From positions 186,001 to 250,000 of the forward strand of contig CAVPXS010000007.1 of assembly GCA_963709775.1 (NCBI GenBank): a stretch of DNA of 64,000 nt. The letters run 5' to 3'. This document shows positions 52,531 to 61,732 of this stretch, one piece after another. The notes under the pieces were generated by a model. The model was not told where the DNA came from, did no database searches, and was given only the letters and a program-made list of their open reading frames with translations. This DNA comes from Salinimicrobium sp963709775. GTDB lineage: Bacteria; Bacteroidota; Bacteroidia; Flavobacteriales; Flavobacteriaceae. Positions within the stretch are counted from its first letter, which is position 1, and each line of letters opens with the position of its first letter. The position numbers and the translations under genes are program-made.

Positions 52531-53412
52531 CTACCAGTCTTTTTCTGTTTGTACAGGAACACCTTTTGCCTTTTTGGCATTTATCTTTTCCTGAACTTTC
52601 TTTTCTTCATTCCCCATAGCTTCCAGCAAATTTTTCACTTGCTGAGGAGAAAGTTGCCCCGGCCGTTGCTGTGGCTGCTTAGGCTCCTCTCCCTCTTTTG
52701 GCTGCTCCTGTTTTTTCTGTTCTTTATCATCGGGTTGGCCTGCATTATCTTTCTTCTGTTCGCCTTCCTTGTTTTCGTCTTCTTTCTTGTCTCCACCTTC
52801 TTTATCATCGGGCTGGCCTTCTTCATTCTGCTCCTTCTCGCCTTCGCCTTCCTGCTGTTCGTTCTTATCCTGTTGCTTCTGCTGGTCCTGCTCTTCCTTC
52901 TCCTTGCTGTCGCCGCCGCCACCCTGCTTTTTTTCTTCCTCCAGCATCTTTTTGGCCAGGGCAAGATTATAACGGGTTTCGTCGTCATCAGGATTATTGC
53001 GCAGCGATTGCTTATATGCCTCAACAGCTTCGCTGTACTTTTTTTGTTTCATGTAAGCATTCCCCTGGTTGTGAAAAGCGTCATGTTTTAATGGCTTTTC
53101 TTTGGCTGTAGTTGCAGCCCCACGGTGGCGCTCCAATGCCTGGCTTGTAATGTCTTTGTTGTAATACAGGTTCCCCAAATTGTATTTTGCCTCGGCATTC
53201 GCGGGGTCTTTTGCTATGGCTTTGCGATAATAGGCCTCGGCCGTAGCCGGATCATTATCGGCCAGGGCAGCTTCGGCTTCCTGCATATATTTTTTCGCGG
53301 CTTTAGTTGCTACTTCAGGTTTTTCCTGTGCAGTGCCAACAAAAGGAAAAGAAAAAAGGAAACCAAAAAACAACATTTTTGGCAGGTATATTTTCGTCAT
53401 CCTTTTCATCAT
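52531..53412 (-). CDS. batC: BatC: TPR protein with acidic/Gln-rich linker
   Basis: This 293-residue protein has a signal peptide ending FVGTA, TPR units (about 45-150, ATAEAYYRKAIAKDPANAEAKYNLGNLYYN) and a long low-complexity region of Glu, Lys, Gln and Asp (about 165-260), ending with a conserved GQLSPQQVKNLLEAMGNEEKKVQ helix. Its ATG overlaps the batB stop by 1 bp. It likely scaffolds the Bat complex. Confidence 0.9.
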   Translation of the reverse strand: MMKRMTKIYLPKMLFFGFLFSFPFVGTAQEKPEVATKAAKKYMQEAEAALADNDPATAEAYYRKAIAKDPANAEAKYNLGNLYYNKDITSQALERHRGAATTAKEKPLKHDAFHNQGNAYMKQKKYSEAVEAYKQSLRNNPDDDETRYNLALAKKMLEEEKKQGGGGDSKEKEEQDQQKQQDKNEQQEGEGEKEQNEEGQPDDKEGGDKKEDENKEGEQKKDNAGQPDDKEQKKQEQPKEGEEPKQPQQRPGQLSPQQVKNLLEAMGNEEKKVQEKINAKKAKGVPVQTEKDW

Positions 53413-54453
53413 CAGCTTCTTTTTTCGTTAAACAAATTTAACCTTTTTAACCATGAGGTTTGACGTTCAAGTAATAGAATATCAAGCAACAGGAAAAGCA
53501 AACCAAGCGCTAAAAACCATTGAAACTGGCTTTTATATTCGGCTATTTGTTGCGACTCAAATTCCTTCTTGTCCATATTTTGAAGGATCTCTGTCACTTC
53601 TTCCACAACTTTGGAAGTCACTCTGCCATCAATATATCTCCCGTTTGCTTCGGAAGCTATCTCCTTCAGGGTTTCTTCATTCAGCCGGGTTATAACCGTT
53701 TCCCCCTGATTATCTTTCTTATAATTCTGAATTACACCATTCCTTTTCACCGGGATTGGTCCTCCTTTGGCAGTTCCCACTCCAATAGTTACTATCCTGA
53801 TGCCTTCACGGGCAGCTTCCGCAGCAATCTCTTCAATATCTCCTTCATGGTCTTCCCCGTCACTTATAAGGAACAGCACCCTGTTGGTCTGCTCTTCGTC
53901 ATTAAAGTAGGTCTTTGCCAGCTCAATTGCTTCTCTAATAGCAGTTCCCTGCGAAGAAAGCATATCTGTATTCATGTTTTGCAGGAACATTTTCGCCGCA
54001 GCATAATCTGTCGTGATTGGCAACTGCGGGAAAGCGCTGCCTGCATAAGCTATGATCCCCACCCTGTCACTTGCCAGATTATTGATGATCTGGGTGACAA
54101 GTTGCTTTGATTTCTCAAGCCGGTTGGGTGCAATATCCTCTGCCAGCATACTTTTAGAAACATCAACTGCGAAAACCACATCAACCCCTTCTCGCTTAAC
54201 AGTTTCCATTTTTGTGCCAAACTGTGGATTCACAAGGGCAATGACAAAACTTGTAATGGCAAGGCAAAGCAGGATGATCTTCATAACCTGTTTCCCGGTG
54301 GACCGGTTAGGACTTAAGTTTATCCAGCAATTCTTTGTCGGCAAACTTGCGCTGGGTTCTTTTTTGCCAAAAGATCACCATGGCATACAACAGTACAATG
54401 ACCGGGATGCCAATCAATAACCACAAATAAGTTTTATCTTCTAACAAAAACAT
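53412..54453 (-). CDS. batB: BatB: VWA-domain membrane protein, split by a +1 frameshift
   Basis: The annotated-looking frame from TTG 54344 begins MPTKNCWINLSPNRS, which is not a BatB start. Upstream, ATG 54453 begins MFLLEDKTYLWLLIGIPVIV and runs to ADKELLDKL before going out of frame. Removing one A (coding strand; plus 54314 or 54315) gives DKLSPNRSTGKQVMKIILL, a normal BatB N-terminus with two membrane helices. The VWA domain has the MIDAS motif AVDVSKSMLAEDIAPNR and TDYAAAKMFL. The C-terminal helix is FLALGLLFLLLDILLL. It is 12 bp after batA and overlaps batC by 1 bp. Confidence 0.9.
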
Positions 54454-54465
54454 CTTCTACTCTTT

Positions 54466-55470
54466 TTAAACAAAGCTTCTGAAAATAGTAAATCTCAACA
54501 GCACTTCCACCAATAACAGGAATCCTGCCAGCAGGATGAGCGGCCGGAATTTCTCTTCATAATTATAAAACCTGAATTCTTCTATTTCAGTCTTTTCCAG
54601 TTCATCTATCTCATCATAGATCTCCTCCAGGGATTGGTTGTCTGTTGCCCTGAAGTATTTCCCGCCGGTAGTTTCAGAAATTTCCTTTAAAAGGGCTTCA
54701 TCAATTTCTACAGGAACCCTGCCATACTGGAAATTTCCGTTAGGCAAAATGGCTATTGGAGACAGGGCGGTACCGTTACTTCCCACTCCAATGGTATAAA
54801 CTTTAATGCCAAATTCCACCGCCAGTTCACTGGCGATCTTAGGATCAATGAAGCCGGCGTTGTTCATCCCATCGGTAAGCAGGATCACTACTTTACTTTC
54901 GGCTTTGCTGTCTTTTAATCGATTCACTGCGGTAGCAAGTCCCATCCCAATTGCTGTCCCGTTCTCCAGCATGTTGTTGTACTCTATATCCTCAAGCGCA
55001 CTCAGCACAATACTTTTATCACTGGTGATAGGTGTTTGCGTAAAACTTTCCCCGGCGTACACGACCAGGCCAATACGGTCTGCAGGGCGGTTTCTCACGA
55101 AATCTGCCGCCACTTCTTTTGTAGCTGCAAGCCGGTTTGGATCAAGATCACGCGCCAGCATACTCGCCGAAACATCTATGGCCATAACAATGTCAATACC
55201 AAAATTACTGCTGGTACGGGAGGAGACATCAACGCTGCGAGGTCTCGCCAGGGCCGTGATCACTAAAGCAAGCACCAGCAACCTTAGCACGAATAATATT
55301 GGTCGAAATTTTCCCAACAAGCCGGGTTTGGCTTCAAAGCCTTTAATGCTGGAGATCCTAAGCTCGGCGGTCTGCCGGTTTCGCTTCCAAACATACCAGC
55401 CCAGGGCCAGCGGCAAGAGCAGCAACAACCAAAAGAACTGCGGATCTTCAAAAAATAATCTTTCGAACAT
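54466..55470 (-). CDS. batA: BatA: VWA-domain membrane protein
   Basis: This 334-residue protein has N-terminal helices (about 12-28 and 60-76), a VWA domain with an intact MIDAS (MAIDVSASMLARDLDPNR, VILLTDGMNNAG, TDKSIV) and a C-terminal helix (about 310-330). It is inserted in the inner membrane with the VWA domain outside. Overlaps the 545-residue upstream gene by 1 bp. In Bacteroides, bat genes support aerotolerance and stress survival. Confidence 0.94.
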   Translation of the reverse strand: MFERLFFEDPQFFWLLLLLPLALGWYVWKRNRQTAELRISSIKGFEAKPGLLGKFRPILFVLRLLVLALVITALARPRSVDVSSRTSSNFGIDIVMAIDVSASMLARDLDPNRLAATKEVAADFVRNRPADRIGLVVYAGESFTQTPITSDKSIVLSALEDIEYNNMLENGTAIGMGLATAVNRLKDSKAESKVVILLTDGMNNAGFIDPKIASELAVEFGIKVYTIGVGSNGTALSPIAILPNGNFQYGRVPVEIDEALLKEISETTGGKYFRATDNQSLEEIYDEIDELEKTEIEEFRFYNYEEKFRPLILLAGFLLLVEVLLRFTIFRSFV

Positions 55471-57107
55471 TAATTCGCCTTGTTTATAAGTTCAACCGAT
55501 GTGGTAATGCGCTGGGCAATTTCATCGGCATATTTATCTGCTTCGTTGTAGATCATCACCACCTGCTGGTAACCTTCGCCCATTCCAAAGTTCAGAATTG
55601 AATATTCCTTGGAAACAGGTTGTGATTTTTCATTTTTTTGGAAGGTCATAGTTCCAAATATTTTAAGGCCTTCGGCTCCATTTATGGTGGTTATCTCCTC
55701 CTGCTTGGTAATGATATTTTTCGCCCCTCTTTTTTCCAGGTAAGCATAAACCTCTTCAACAGCCGACTCTAAATTAAAGTCTTCCCCGGCCGGGCGTGTA
55801 TTTATACTTACAAAAAGGTTGCTCTCCAGTCTGCCATAGTTAAAGGTTTCCTTTCCTGCGGCCATTCCGCTGGTATCGCTAACATTTCGCACCAACACAT
55901 CGGGAGTGGCGATAGTGACCGAAGGGGTTCCATATTCACTGGAGATCCATTCACTTTCCAGCATCTCTTTACTGCTGTTGCCAATATAAGTATCTGTAAA
56001 ATATTCAAATCCGCGGGTAGAAATGAGATATGCAGCACCGGCACTAATAAGGATTACTACGGCAACGATCCCAAAAATGATCTTTTTGACCTTCTTTTTT
56101 CGTTCCAGTCTTTCCCGGTATTCCTGGTCCCGCAACAGCTCTTCTTCTGTTGGCTGCGGGATGGAGGCTTTGGTATCTTTTATAACATTTTCCACACTAC
56201 TGCGGTCTTCCTTTGCTGTGAGCACATCGGGTCTTGAATTCGCGAACTTTGCAAGATCGGCTCTTTCCAGGATTTCTTTTAATCGACCTATCGTGGTGTT
56301 TTCAAGTTTTAGTCTCCCACGGTCTCTTTCGGCTTCAAGATAAGCGATGAGTTCATTTGTAGTGCTTTCCAAAGCGTGATCGTAAATATCTCCATCGAGA
56401 TATCTTCTTACAGCTGCGGAAAGCTGGGAGTAATACTCTTTTATTTCCCGTTGCTCTAAAAGGTGGGAATCGTCAAGCTGTTTAAGTTCAAAAAGGGCAC
56501 GCTCATATGGCGGAAGCTGTTTTGCAGCCTCTTTTCTTTTCTTCCTGCTCCTGTACAACAGGTAAACAACCACACCTAATAGGATAATTCCCAGTAACCA
56601 CCAGAGCCAGGCCGGAATTCCAAAAGCCGGCGGCACCTCAACAGCTGGTTTTATGGGAAACATTTTTTGTTTCGTCGTGTCTACCACCACATCATTCACC
56701 ACTACCGAAAACGAATCTGTGCGGAATTCCCGGTCATTGATTAGCACAAGCTGCCGCGGAATGGTATAACTGCCCGAATCAAACTGTGTTAAAGCGTATT
56801 CACGGGTAAGGCGGTAACGATCACTTATTTCACTGGTGTCAATGGCATAAGCCTCGATCATTTCCAGCGGAGAAAAAGTTTGTCCTTCCGGAAAGACCAC
56901 CAGGTCCTCACGAGCTGCTTCTACGGAAAGCTCATAGGTGATCTGCTCCCCTATTTTTATGGTCGTAGTATCTACTGAAGCTGAAACTTCTTGCGCATGC
57001 AGGTTAAAAGTGCTTAACAGCAGGAAAAACATACACAGGCAGAACCAGGAAAAACTGTTCCTTAGGGTCCCAAAAATGCCATTCTGCCTAAAATTTTTTT
57101 GCATCAA
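55470..57107 (-). CDS. BatD-like/DUF4381-like membrane protein of the bat operon
   Basis: This 545-residue protein has a signal peptide ending FNLHAQ, a BatD-like beta-sandwich (about 40-155), a helix at about 165-190 (IPAWLWWLLGIILLGVVVYLLY), then a coiled/helical segment (PYERALFELKQLDDSHLLEQREIKEYYSQLSAAVRRYLDG) typical of DUF4381. A second helix (about 335-355) is followed by a C-terminal domain of about 190 residues unlike classic BatD. It is between DUF58 and batA. Its exact role is unknown. Confidence 0.85.
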   Translation of the reverse strand: MMQKNFRQNGIFGTLRNSFSWFCLCMFFLLLSTFNLHAQEVSASVDTTTIKIGEQITYELSVEAAREDLVVFPEGQTFSPLEMIEAYAIDTSEISDRYRLTREYALTQFDSGSYTIPRQLVLINDREFRTDSFSVVVNDVVVDTTKQKMFPIKPAVEVPPAFGIPAWLWWLLGIILLGVVVYLLYRSRKKRKEAAKQLPPYERALFELKQLDDSHLLEQREIKEYYSQLSAAVRRYLDGDIYDHALESTTNELIAYLEAERDRGRLKLENTTIGRLKEILERADLAKFANSRPDVLTAKEDRSSVENVIKDTKASIPQPTEEELLRDQEYRERLERKKKVKKIIFGIVAVVILISAGAAYLISTRGFEYFTDTYIGNSSKEMLESEWISSEYGTPSVTIATPDVLVRNVSDTSGMAAGKETFNYGRLESNLFVSINTRPAGEDFNLESAVEEVYAYLEKRGAKNIITKQEEITTINGAEGLKIFGTMTFQKNEKSQPVSKEYSILNFGMGEGYQQVVMIYNEADKYADEIAQRITTSVELINKAN

Positions 57108-57114
57108 TATTCTT

Positions 57115-57978
57115 TTATCTGGCTTTGAAATAGCCCAGTAATTTTTTCACATAACTTTCATCCACACGGGTGCTAAGGCTTCCGGCTCCACTTCTTCTAA
57201 AGCTTTCGGTAAAATAATCCACCCTGTCGTGGTAATATTTGGCATAATTTCTTCGAACTGATCTTGATGAAGTATCGACCATAATTCGTTTTCCGGATTC
57301 TTCATCCTGCATGGCTACCATTCCGAGGTTGGGAATATCCTCCTCCCGCTCATCATAAACCCTAATCCCGGTAACATCATGCCTGCCACTTGTGATCTTG
57401 AGCGTACGCTGATAATCTTCAGCAATAAAATCGGAAAGCACAAAAACAATGGCTTTTTTCTTCATTACCCGGGAAAGGTAACTCAGCGCATTTTCCAGAT
57501 CGGTCTTCTGGCTTTTCGGCTGGAATTCCAGAAGCTCCCTAATTATGCGGAGGACATGAGAACGACCTTTCTTTGGCGGAATATAAAGCTCAATAACATC
57601 GGTAAACAGGATGAGCCCGATCTTATCGTTGTTCTGGGTAGCCGAAAATGCCAAAGTAGCGGCAATTTCTGTGATGATGTCCTGCTTGAATCCGTTACGG
57701 GTACCGAATAATCCGGAGCCGGAGACATCCACCACCAGCATCATGGTAAGTTCCCGCTCCTCTTCAAATACCTTTACAAAAGGCTCGGAATAGCGGGCAG
57801 TTACGTTCCAGTCAATATTCCTTACATCATCCCCAAATTGATACTGGCGCACCTCACTAAAGGTCATCCCGCGACCTTTAAAGGTAGAGTGATATTCCCC
57901 GCCAAAGATGTGGTCACTTAACCGGCGGGTTTTGATCTCTATTTTCCGTACTTTTTTGAGTAACTCCTTAGTATCCAT
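57115..57978 (-). CDS. DUF58 domain-containing protein
   Basis: The start is ATG 57978 (MDTKELLKKVRKIEIKTRRL). The 287-residue protein has the DUF58 signature FSEVRQYQFGDDVRNIDWNVTARYSEPFVKVFEEERELTM and a VWA-like VDVSGSGLFGT. These partner MoxR ATPases in chaperone-type complexes. It follows moxR across an inverted heptamer array (57983-58063), and the next gene starts 7 bp later. Confidence 0.94.
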   Translation of the reverse strand: MDTKELLKKVRKIEIKTRRLSDHIFGGEYHSTFKGRGMTFSEVRQYQFGDDVRNIDWNVTARYSEPFVKVFEEERELTMMLVVDVSGSGLFGTRNGFKQDIITEIAATLAFSATQNNDKIGLILFTDVIELYIPPKKGRSHVLRIIRELLEFQPKSQKTDLENALSYLSRVMKKKAIVFVLSDFIAEDYQRTLKITSGRHDVTGIRVYDEREEDIPNLGMVAMQDEESGKRIMVDTSSRSVRRNYAKYYHDRVDYFTESFRRSGAGSLSTRVDESYVKKLLGYFKAR

Positions 57979-57982
57979 TCTT

Positions 57983-58017
57983 ACAATTAACAATTAGCAA
58001 TAAACAACTAACAATGG
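57983..58017. repeat. Five tandem heptamers, left arm
   Basis: Five 7 bp units (ACAATTA, ACAATTA, GCAATAA, ACAACTA, ACAATGG) just upstream of the DUF58 start. They are the reverse complement type of the right array. Confidence 0.7.
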
Positions 58018-58035
58018 CCTCAGAGAATCTGATCC

Positions 58036-58063
58036 TTGTTAATTGATAATTGATCATTGATTA
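58036..58063. repeat. Four tandem heptamers, right arm
   Basis: Four 7 bp units (TTGTTAA, TTGATAA, TTGATCA, TTGATTA) 18 bp from the left array. The last unit contains the moxR stop codon. Confidence 0.7.
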
Positions 58064-59066
58064 CGGGACTTCGATCTCGTTTACGATCTTATTGATAATA
58101 TCTTCAGAAGTTACGTTTTCGGCTTCGGCTTCATAGGTAATCCCGATCCTGTGTCGCAGTACATCATGTACTATGGCGCGAACATCCTCGGGAACCACAT
58201 AACCACGACGCTTTATAAAGGCATAACATTTGGCAGCCGTAGCCAGGTTTATACTTCCTCGTGGGGAAGCTCCAAAATTGATAAGTGGCTTAAGGCTTTC
58301 CAGTCCGTATTTTTCAGGGAAACGTGTGGCAAAAACTATATCGAGTATATATTTTTCGATCTTTTCATCCATGTAGACTTCACGAACCGCCTGTTGCGCT
58401 CTTGCAATTTGCTCCAGGCTCACTACAGGATTAACTTTTTCAAAACTGCCTTTTAAATTGGCGCGAATGATCATTTGCTCATCGGCCATTTCAGGATATT
58501 CGATCACCGTCTTCAACATAAAACGGTCAACCTGGGCTTCCGGGCAGGGGATAAGTTCCTTCCTGTTCTACCGGGTTCTGTGTCGCCATTACGAGGAATG
58601 GCCTGTCAAGAATAAAAGTCTCTTCTCCTATAGTCACCTGCTTTTCCTGCATGGCTTCCAGCAAAGCGGATTGCACTTTGGCAGGAGCACGGTTGATCTC
58701 ATCGGCAAGGACGAAATTGGCGAAGATTGGTCCTTTCTTGATGCTGAAGTCATTCAGCTTCATATTGTAAATTAAAGTACCTATAACATCTGCCGGAAGA
58801 AGATCTGGTGTAAACTGTATACGGCTGAAAGAACCGTGAACGGCCTGAGAAAGGGTATTAATCGCGAGGGTTTTAGCCAATCCGGGCACTCCTTCCAGAA
58901 GAATATGTCCCTGGCCCAACAACCCGATCAATAAACGTTCAACCATGTGTTTCTGGCCTACTATGACCTTTTTCATTTCTGAACTCAGTATATCAACAAA
59001 GGCGCTTTCGCGCTCTATCTTTTCATTGATACTGGCAATGTCTATTGAGCTGTTATTTTCCTGCAT
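58061..59066 (-). CDS. MoxR-family AAA+ ATPase, split by a +1 frameshift
   Basis: This is the first gene of the bat operon. The Walker A region GQGHILLEGVPGLAKTLAINTL, the Walker B region VLADEINRAPAKVQSALLEAMQEKQ and sensor-1 FLVMATQNPVEQEGTYPLP are present. After that the frame reads GSPG and stops, while the +1 frame continues EAQVDRFMLKTVIEYPEMADEQMIIRANLKG, the normal MoxR sequence. Removing one C at plus 58540-58541 joins them into a full-length protein of about 335 residues. MoxR-type ATPases act with DUF58 and VWA proteins as chaperones. Confidence 0.92.
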
Positions 59067-59163
59067 TTAAACAAAATTTTATGAGTGTGAAGATACTTAT
59101 CTAAGGTCAACGGCGCAACCTCAACAAATATTCAACCAAAGTATCTTAAAATTTTGTTAAAAG

Positions 59164-59198
59164 AAAAAGGCAGCGGGATTACCGCTGCCTTTTTTTAT
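59164..59198 (-). terminator. Intrinsic terminator after the DUF4382 gene
   Basis: Stem GGCAGCGG / CCGCTGCC with a 6 nt loop and T-rich tail, 17 bp past the stop on the minus strand. Confidence 0.85.
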
Positions 59199-59214
59199 CG
59201 TCTTTAAATTTTGA

Positions 59215-60033
59215 CTACTCCCCGTCCAGGAACATTGGATCAAGAATTTTGAGTTCGCCCTGTCCAACAACTACATTGTTGACGGTTGAAATATTTAATC
59301 CTAATCCTGCTGCAGGAGTTGCAGTAACTTTATAAGTTCCTGCCGGTAGACCATGCACCTGGAAGTTTCCGTCAGCATCTGTATAAGCCGAAGCATTTAC
59401 AGTAGCATTTTGTACACTTATTAGTGTTTGCTCTGTAGTTGGATGAACACTTCCTTTGATAGAACCTGAATTCTCTTCAACTCCCATTCTAATTACAGGA
59501 TGAAGATTATACCCATCGGTAGTTGTACTTTTTACAGACTTGTCCACATCAAAGTCAAGGATAAAAGTATATTCTGCATTTGCTTCTAATTCCTGCTCAA
59601 CCTTCACTTTTAATCCTGACTGTTGTGCGCTTGGAGTTTTTAAAGCAAATTCCTGCTTTTGTTCTCCGTTCATGACTACAACAGTGTTATTGTCTCCCAG
59701 TACAAGTCTAATTTGATGAAGATATCCTGCCTCTAATTCGGTTTCAACCAGTAATTCGGAAACTCCACCTGTTAAGCTAAGAAGATCAATAACGCCTTTG
59801 TTCACACCTTCAAGGCTGGTCCAACCATCTTCCTCACTACCTTCGGCAGAGGTTTTAATCATAACATCTTCCACTTCAACATAAACATGCTTATAATCCC
59901 CGGGAGCATCAGTAAGTCTAACGGCCACTTTTGCCGTACCTTCCTCTGTTCCACCAGAATTATCATCTGAACTACAACTAACAAGCCCTGTTAACAGCGC
60001 CGAAAAGAATAAAAATAAATGATACTTTTTCAT
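59215..60033 (-). CDS. DUF4382 domain lipoprotein with carboxypeptidase-like domain
   Basis: This 272-residue protein has a lipobox (MKKYHLFLFFSALLTGLVSC). DUF4382 covers about 30-180 (AVRLTDAPGDYKHVYVEVEDVMI, GVIDLLSLTGGVSELLVETELEAGYLHQIRLVLGDNN), and a carboxypeptidase-regulatory-like domain about 190-265 (GSIKGSVHPTTEQTLISVQNATVNASAYTDADGNFQVHGLPAGTYKV). It is surface-exposed or periplasmic. Role unknown; perhaps envelope adhesion or calcium-dependent packing. Monocistronic, with its own terminator. Confidence 0.9.
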   Translation of the reverse strand: MKKYHLFLFFSALLTGLVSCSSDDNSGGTEEGTAKVAVRLTDAPGDYKHVYVEVEDVMIKTSAEGSEEDGWTSLEGVNKGVIDLLSLTGGVSELLVETELEAGYLHQIRLVLGDNNTVVVMNGEQKQEFALKTPSAQQSGLKVKVEQELEANAEYTFILDFDVDKSVKSTTTDGYNLHPVIRMGVEENSGSIKGSVHPTTEQTLISVQNATVNASAYTDADGNFQVHGLPAGTYKVTATPAAGLGLNISTVNNVVVGQGELKILDPMFLDGE

Positions 60034-60182
60034 AAAAGATTGTTTTTAGGTTTAGGCATGATAACGCTCGATAACCTGCTTTAATTTATCGACGAACGAA
60101 ATTTAACTCTTTTTAACGATCCTCGATATTCTTTAACAATACAGCTTTTAGCTAAAATGCAGGAGTTCCTTACTTTTAAAAC

Positions 60183-60950
60183 ATGAGGCAAAGAAATTCT
60201 TATTCCCGGATCATACAGGATCCTGAAGACTGGGAAGAACTATCAAAAGGAAATAAAATTCAGCTTTTCCAACATTGCGTGGAAAAAGGAATCACCACAT
60301 TCCTAATCGATCTATCAAAAACTGAAAGCTACAGCCATAGTCTTGGCACTGCATTTAGTGAGAGCGGACTTAGTCGCGACCAGGTCCAGTTGATCGCCTG
60401 TCCCGGAAAAAATCTTACAAACGAACAAGATATACTGGACCGGGTGGAGAAAATTCTTAACCTCCTGGATACAGATTACCTGGACCTGTTGATCCTGGAC
60501 TTTGATGCACCTTCAGAAGTCATACTTTCAAGCATGGAAAAGCTAAGGGCCCGGGGTAAGATCGTGGAAGTAGGGGTTTTGAAAAGAAGAGCGGGAGAGA
60601 AAATGGAATTTTTAAAGGATTTTCCTGCCAGCGCCACACTTTCCACCTTCAGCTTTACACCGTCGGCCGTGAAAAGTCTTACCTTAGCTGAAGCTGCTTC
60701 CAGCGAAACCACTCAAATGGTCATTCCTGAAAGCGGGGACTGGGAAAATGAGCATGAGGCCCTCAAAACAGTCGCAAATAAGTACAACCTGCGGCCTAAA
60801 GAGATGCTTTTCGCATGGTTACTACATCACAAAGCTCAATTTCACGCAGTGATCAAAGGAAATTCTCAAGCGGTTATAGATTCGGCTTATAAAGCTTTTC
60901 ACACTTCTATTATTGAAGAAGATTTTAAAAAGCTTCCCGAAAAACTTTAA
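60183..60950 (+). CDS. Degenerate aldo/keto reductase-like protein
   Basis: This 255-residue protein has an AKR-like scaffold: FLIDLSKTESYSHSLGTAF resembles the catalytic DTAxxYG region but lacks the YG, and DYLDLLILDFDAPSEVILSSMEKLRARGKIVEVGVLKRR matches the conserved barrel segment. The NADPH-binding signature is not obvious, so activity is doubtful. It heads an operon with the SDR, AlbA_2 and phosphatase genes. Confidence 0.7.
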   Translation: MRQRNSYSRIIQDPEDWEELSKGNKIQLFQHCVEKGITTFLIDLSKTESYSHSLGTAFSESGLSRDQVQLIACPGKNLTNEQDILDRVEKILNLLDTDYLDLLILDFDAPSEVILSSMEKLRARGKIVEVGVLKRRAGEKMEFLKDFPASATLSTFSFTPSAVKSLTLAEAASSETTQMVIPESGDWENEHEALKTVANKYNLRPKEMLFAWLLHHKAQFHAVIKGNSQAVIDSAYKAFHTSIIEEDFKKLPEKL

Positions 60951-60951
60951 T

Positions 60952-60971
60952 AAAAAACACATTTTTGACAC
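60952..60971. repeat. REP-like motif between AKR and SDR genes
   Basis: AAAAAACACATTTTTGACA in the short gap, related to the copy at 33362. Confidence 0.35.
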
Positions 60972-60973
60972 CT

Positions 60974-61726
60974 ATGAGTAAGACAGCTTTAGTAACAGGA
61001 GCCAGCAGCGGGATTGGAAAAGCAACAGCCATTGCCCTGGCCAAAGCCGGTTTCAATTTAATAATCTGCGGAAGAAGAAAAGAAGCCCTTCAGGAACTCA
61101 AAACCCGGCTTCAGGATAATGTAAAAGTTGAAATACTTCAGTTTGACGTCCGCAACAAGGAAGAAGTAAGTAAAGCCATCAAAAACCTTCCGCAGGAATT
61201 CAGAAAAATTGATGTGCTGGTTAATAACGCCGGAAATGCTCATGGTCTCGACCCAATCCAAACCGGAAACCTGGATGACTGGGACGCCATGATCGACATC
61301 AACGTAAAAGGTCTGCTGTATGTTAGCAGGGAGATCATTCCGCAAATGGTGGAACGGGGTTCCGGAGACATCATCAACATTGGTTCCCTTGCAGGAAAAG
61401 AAGTTTATCCCAATGGGAATGTTTACAGCGCCAGTAAACACGCCGTAGACGCCCTGAATAAAGGAATGCGCATCGACCTAAACGGAAAAGGAATACGGGT
61501 AGGCGCCATAAATCCCGGGTTGGTGGAGACGAATTTTAGCGAAGTGAGATTTAAAGGAGATTCAGAAAAGGCGAAATCTGTTTATGAGGGATACCAGGCT
61601 TTAAAACCCGAAGACATTGCAGAGCTGGTAGTTTTTATGGTCACCCGTCCTGCTCATGTAAATATTGCCGATCTTTTGGTATTGCCTACAGCCCAGGCCA
61701 GTTCCACAATTGTGCATAAGGAATAG
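60974..61726 (+). CDS. Short-chain dehydrogenase/reductase
   Basis: The start is ATG 60974 (MSKTALVTGASSGIGKATAIALAKAGFNLI). The 250-residue SDR has the TGxxxGIG cofactor loop, NNAGNAH, the active-site Ser in INIGSLAGKEVYPNGN and the YSASKHA Tyr-Lys pair. It resembles YdfG/NADP-dependent SDRs that reduce serine or 3-hydroxy acids. The substrate cannot be named. 6 bp before the AlbA_2 gene. Confidence 0.92.
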   Translation: MSKTALVTGASSGIGKATAIALAKAGFNLIICGRRKEALQELKTRLQDNVKVEILQFDVRNKEEVSKAIKNLPQEFRKIDVLVNNAGNAHGLDPIQTGNLDDWDAMIDINVKGLLYVSREIIPQMVERGSGDIINIGSLAGKEVYPNGNVYSASKHAVDALNKGMRIDLNGKGIRVGAINPGLVETNFSEVRFKGDSEKAKSVYEGYQALKPEDIAELVVFMVTRPAHVNIADLLVLPTAQASSTIVHKE

Positions 61727-61732
61727 GAAACC

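Noticed and set aside
52549..53091. Long leucine/phenylalanine-rich ORF antisense to batC
   Set aside because: It mirrors the Glu/Lys/Gln-rich codons of batC; it is a shadow of a low-complexity coding region.
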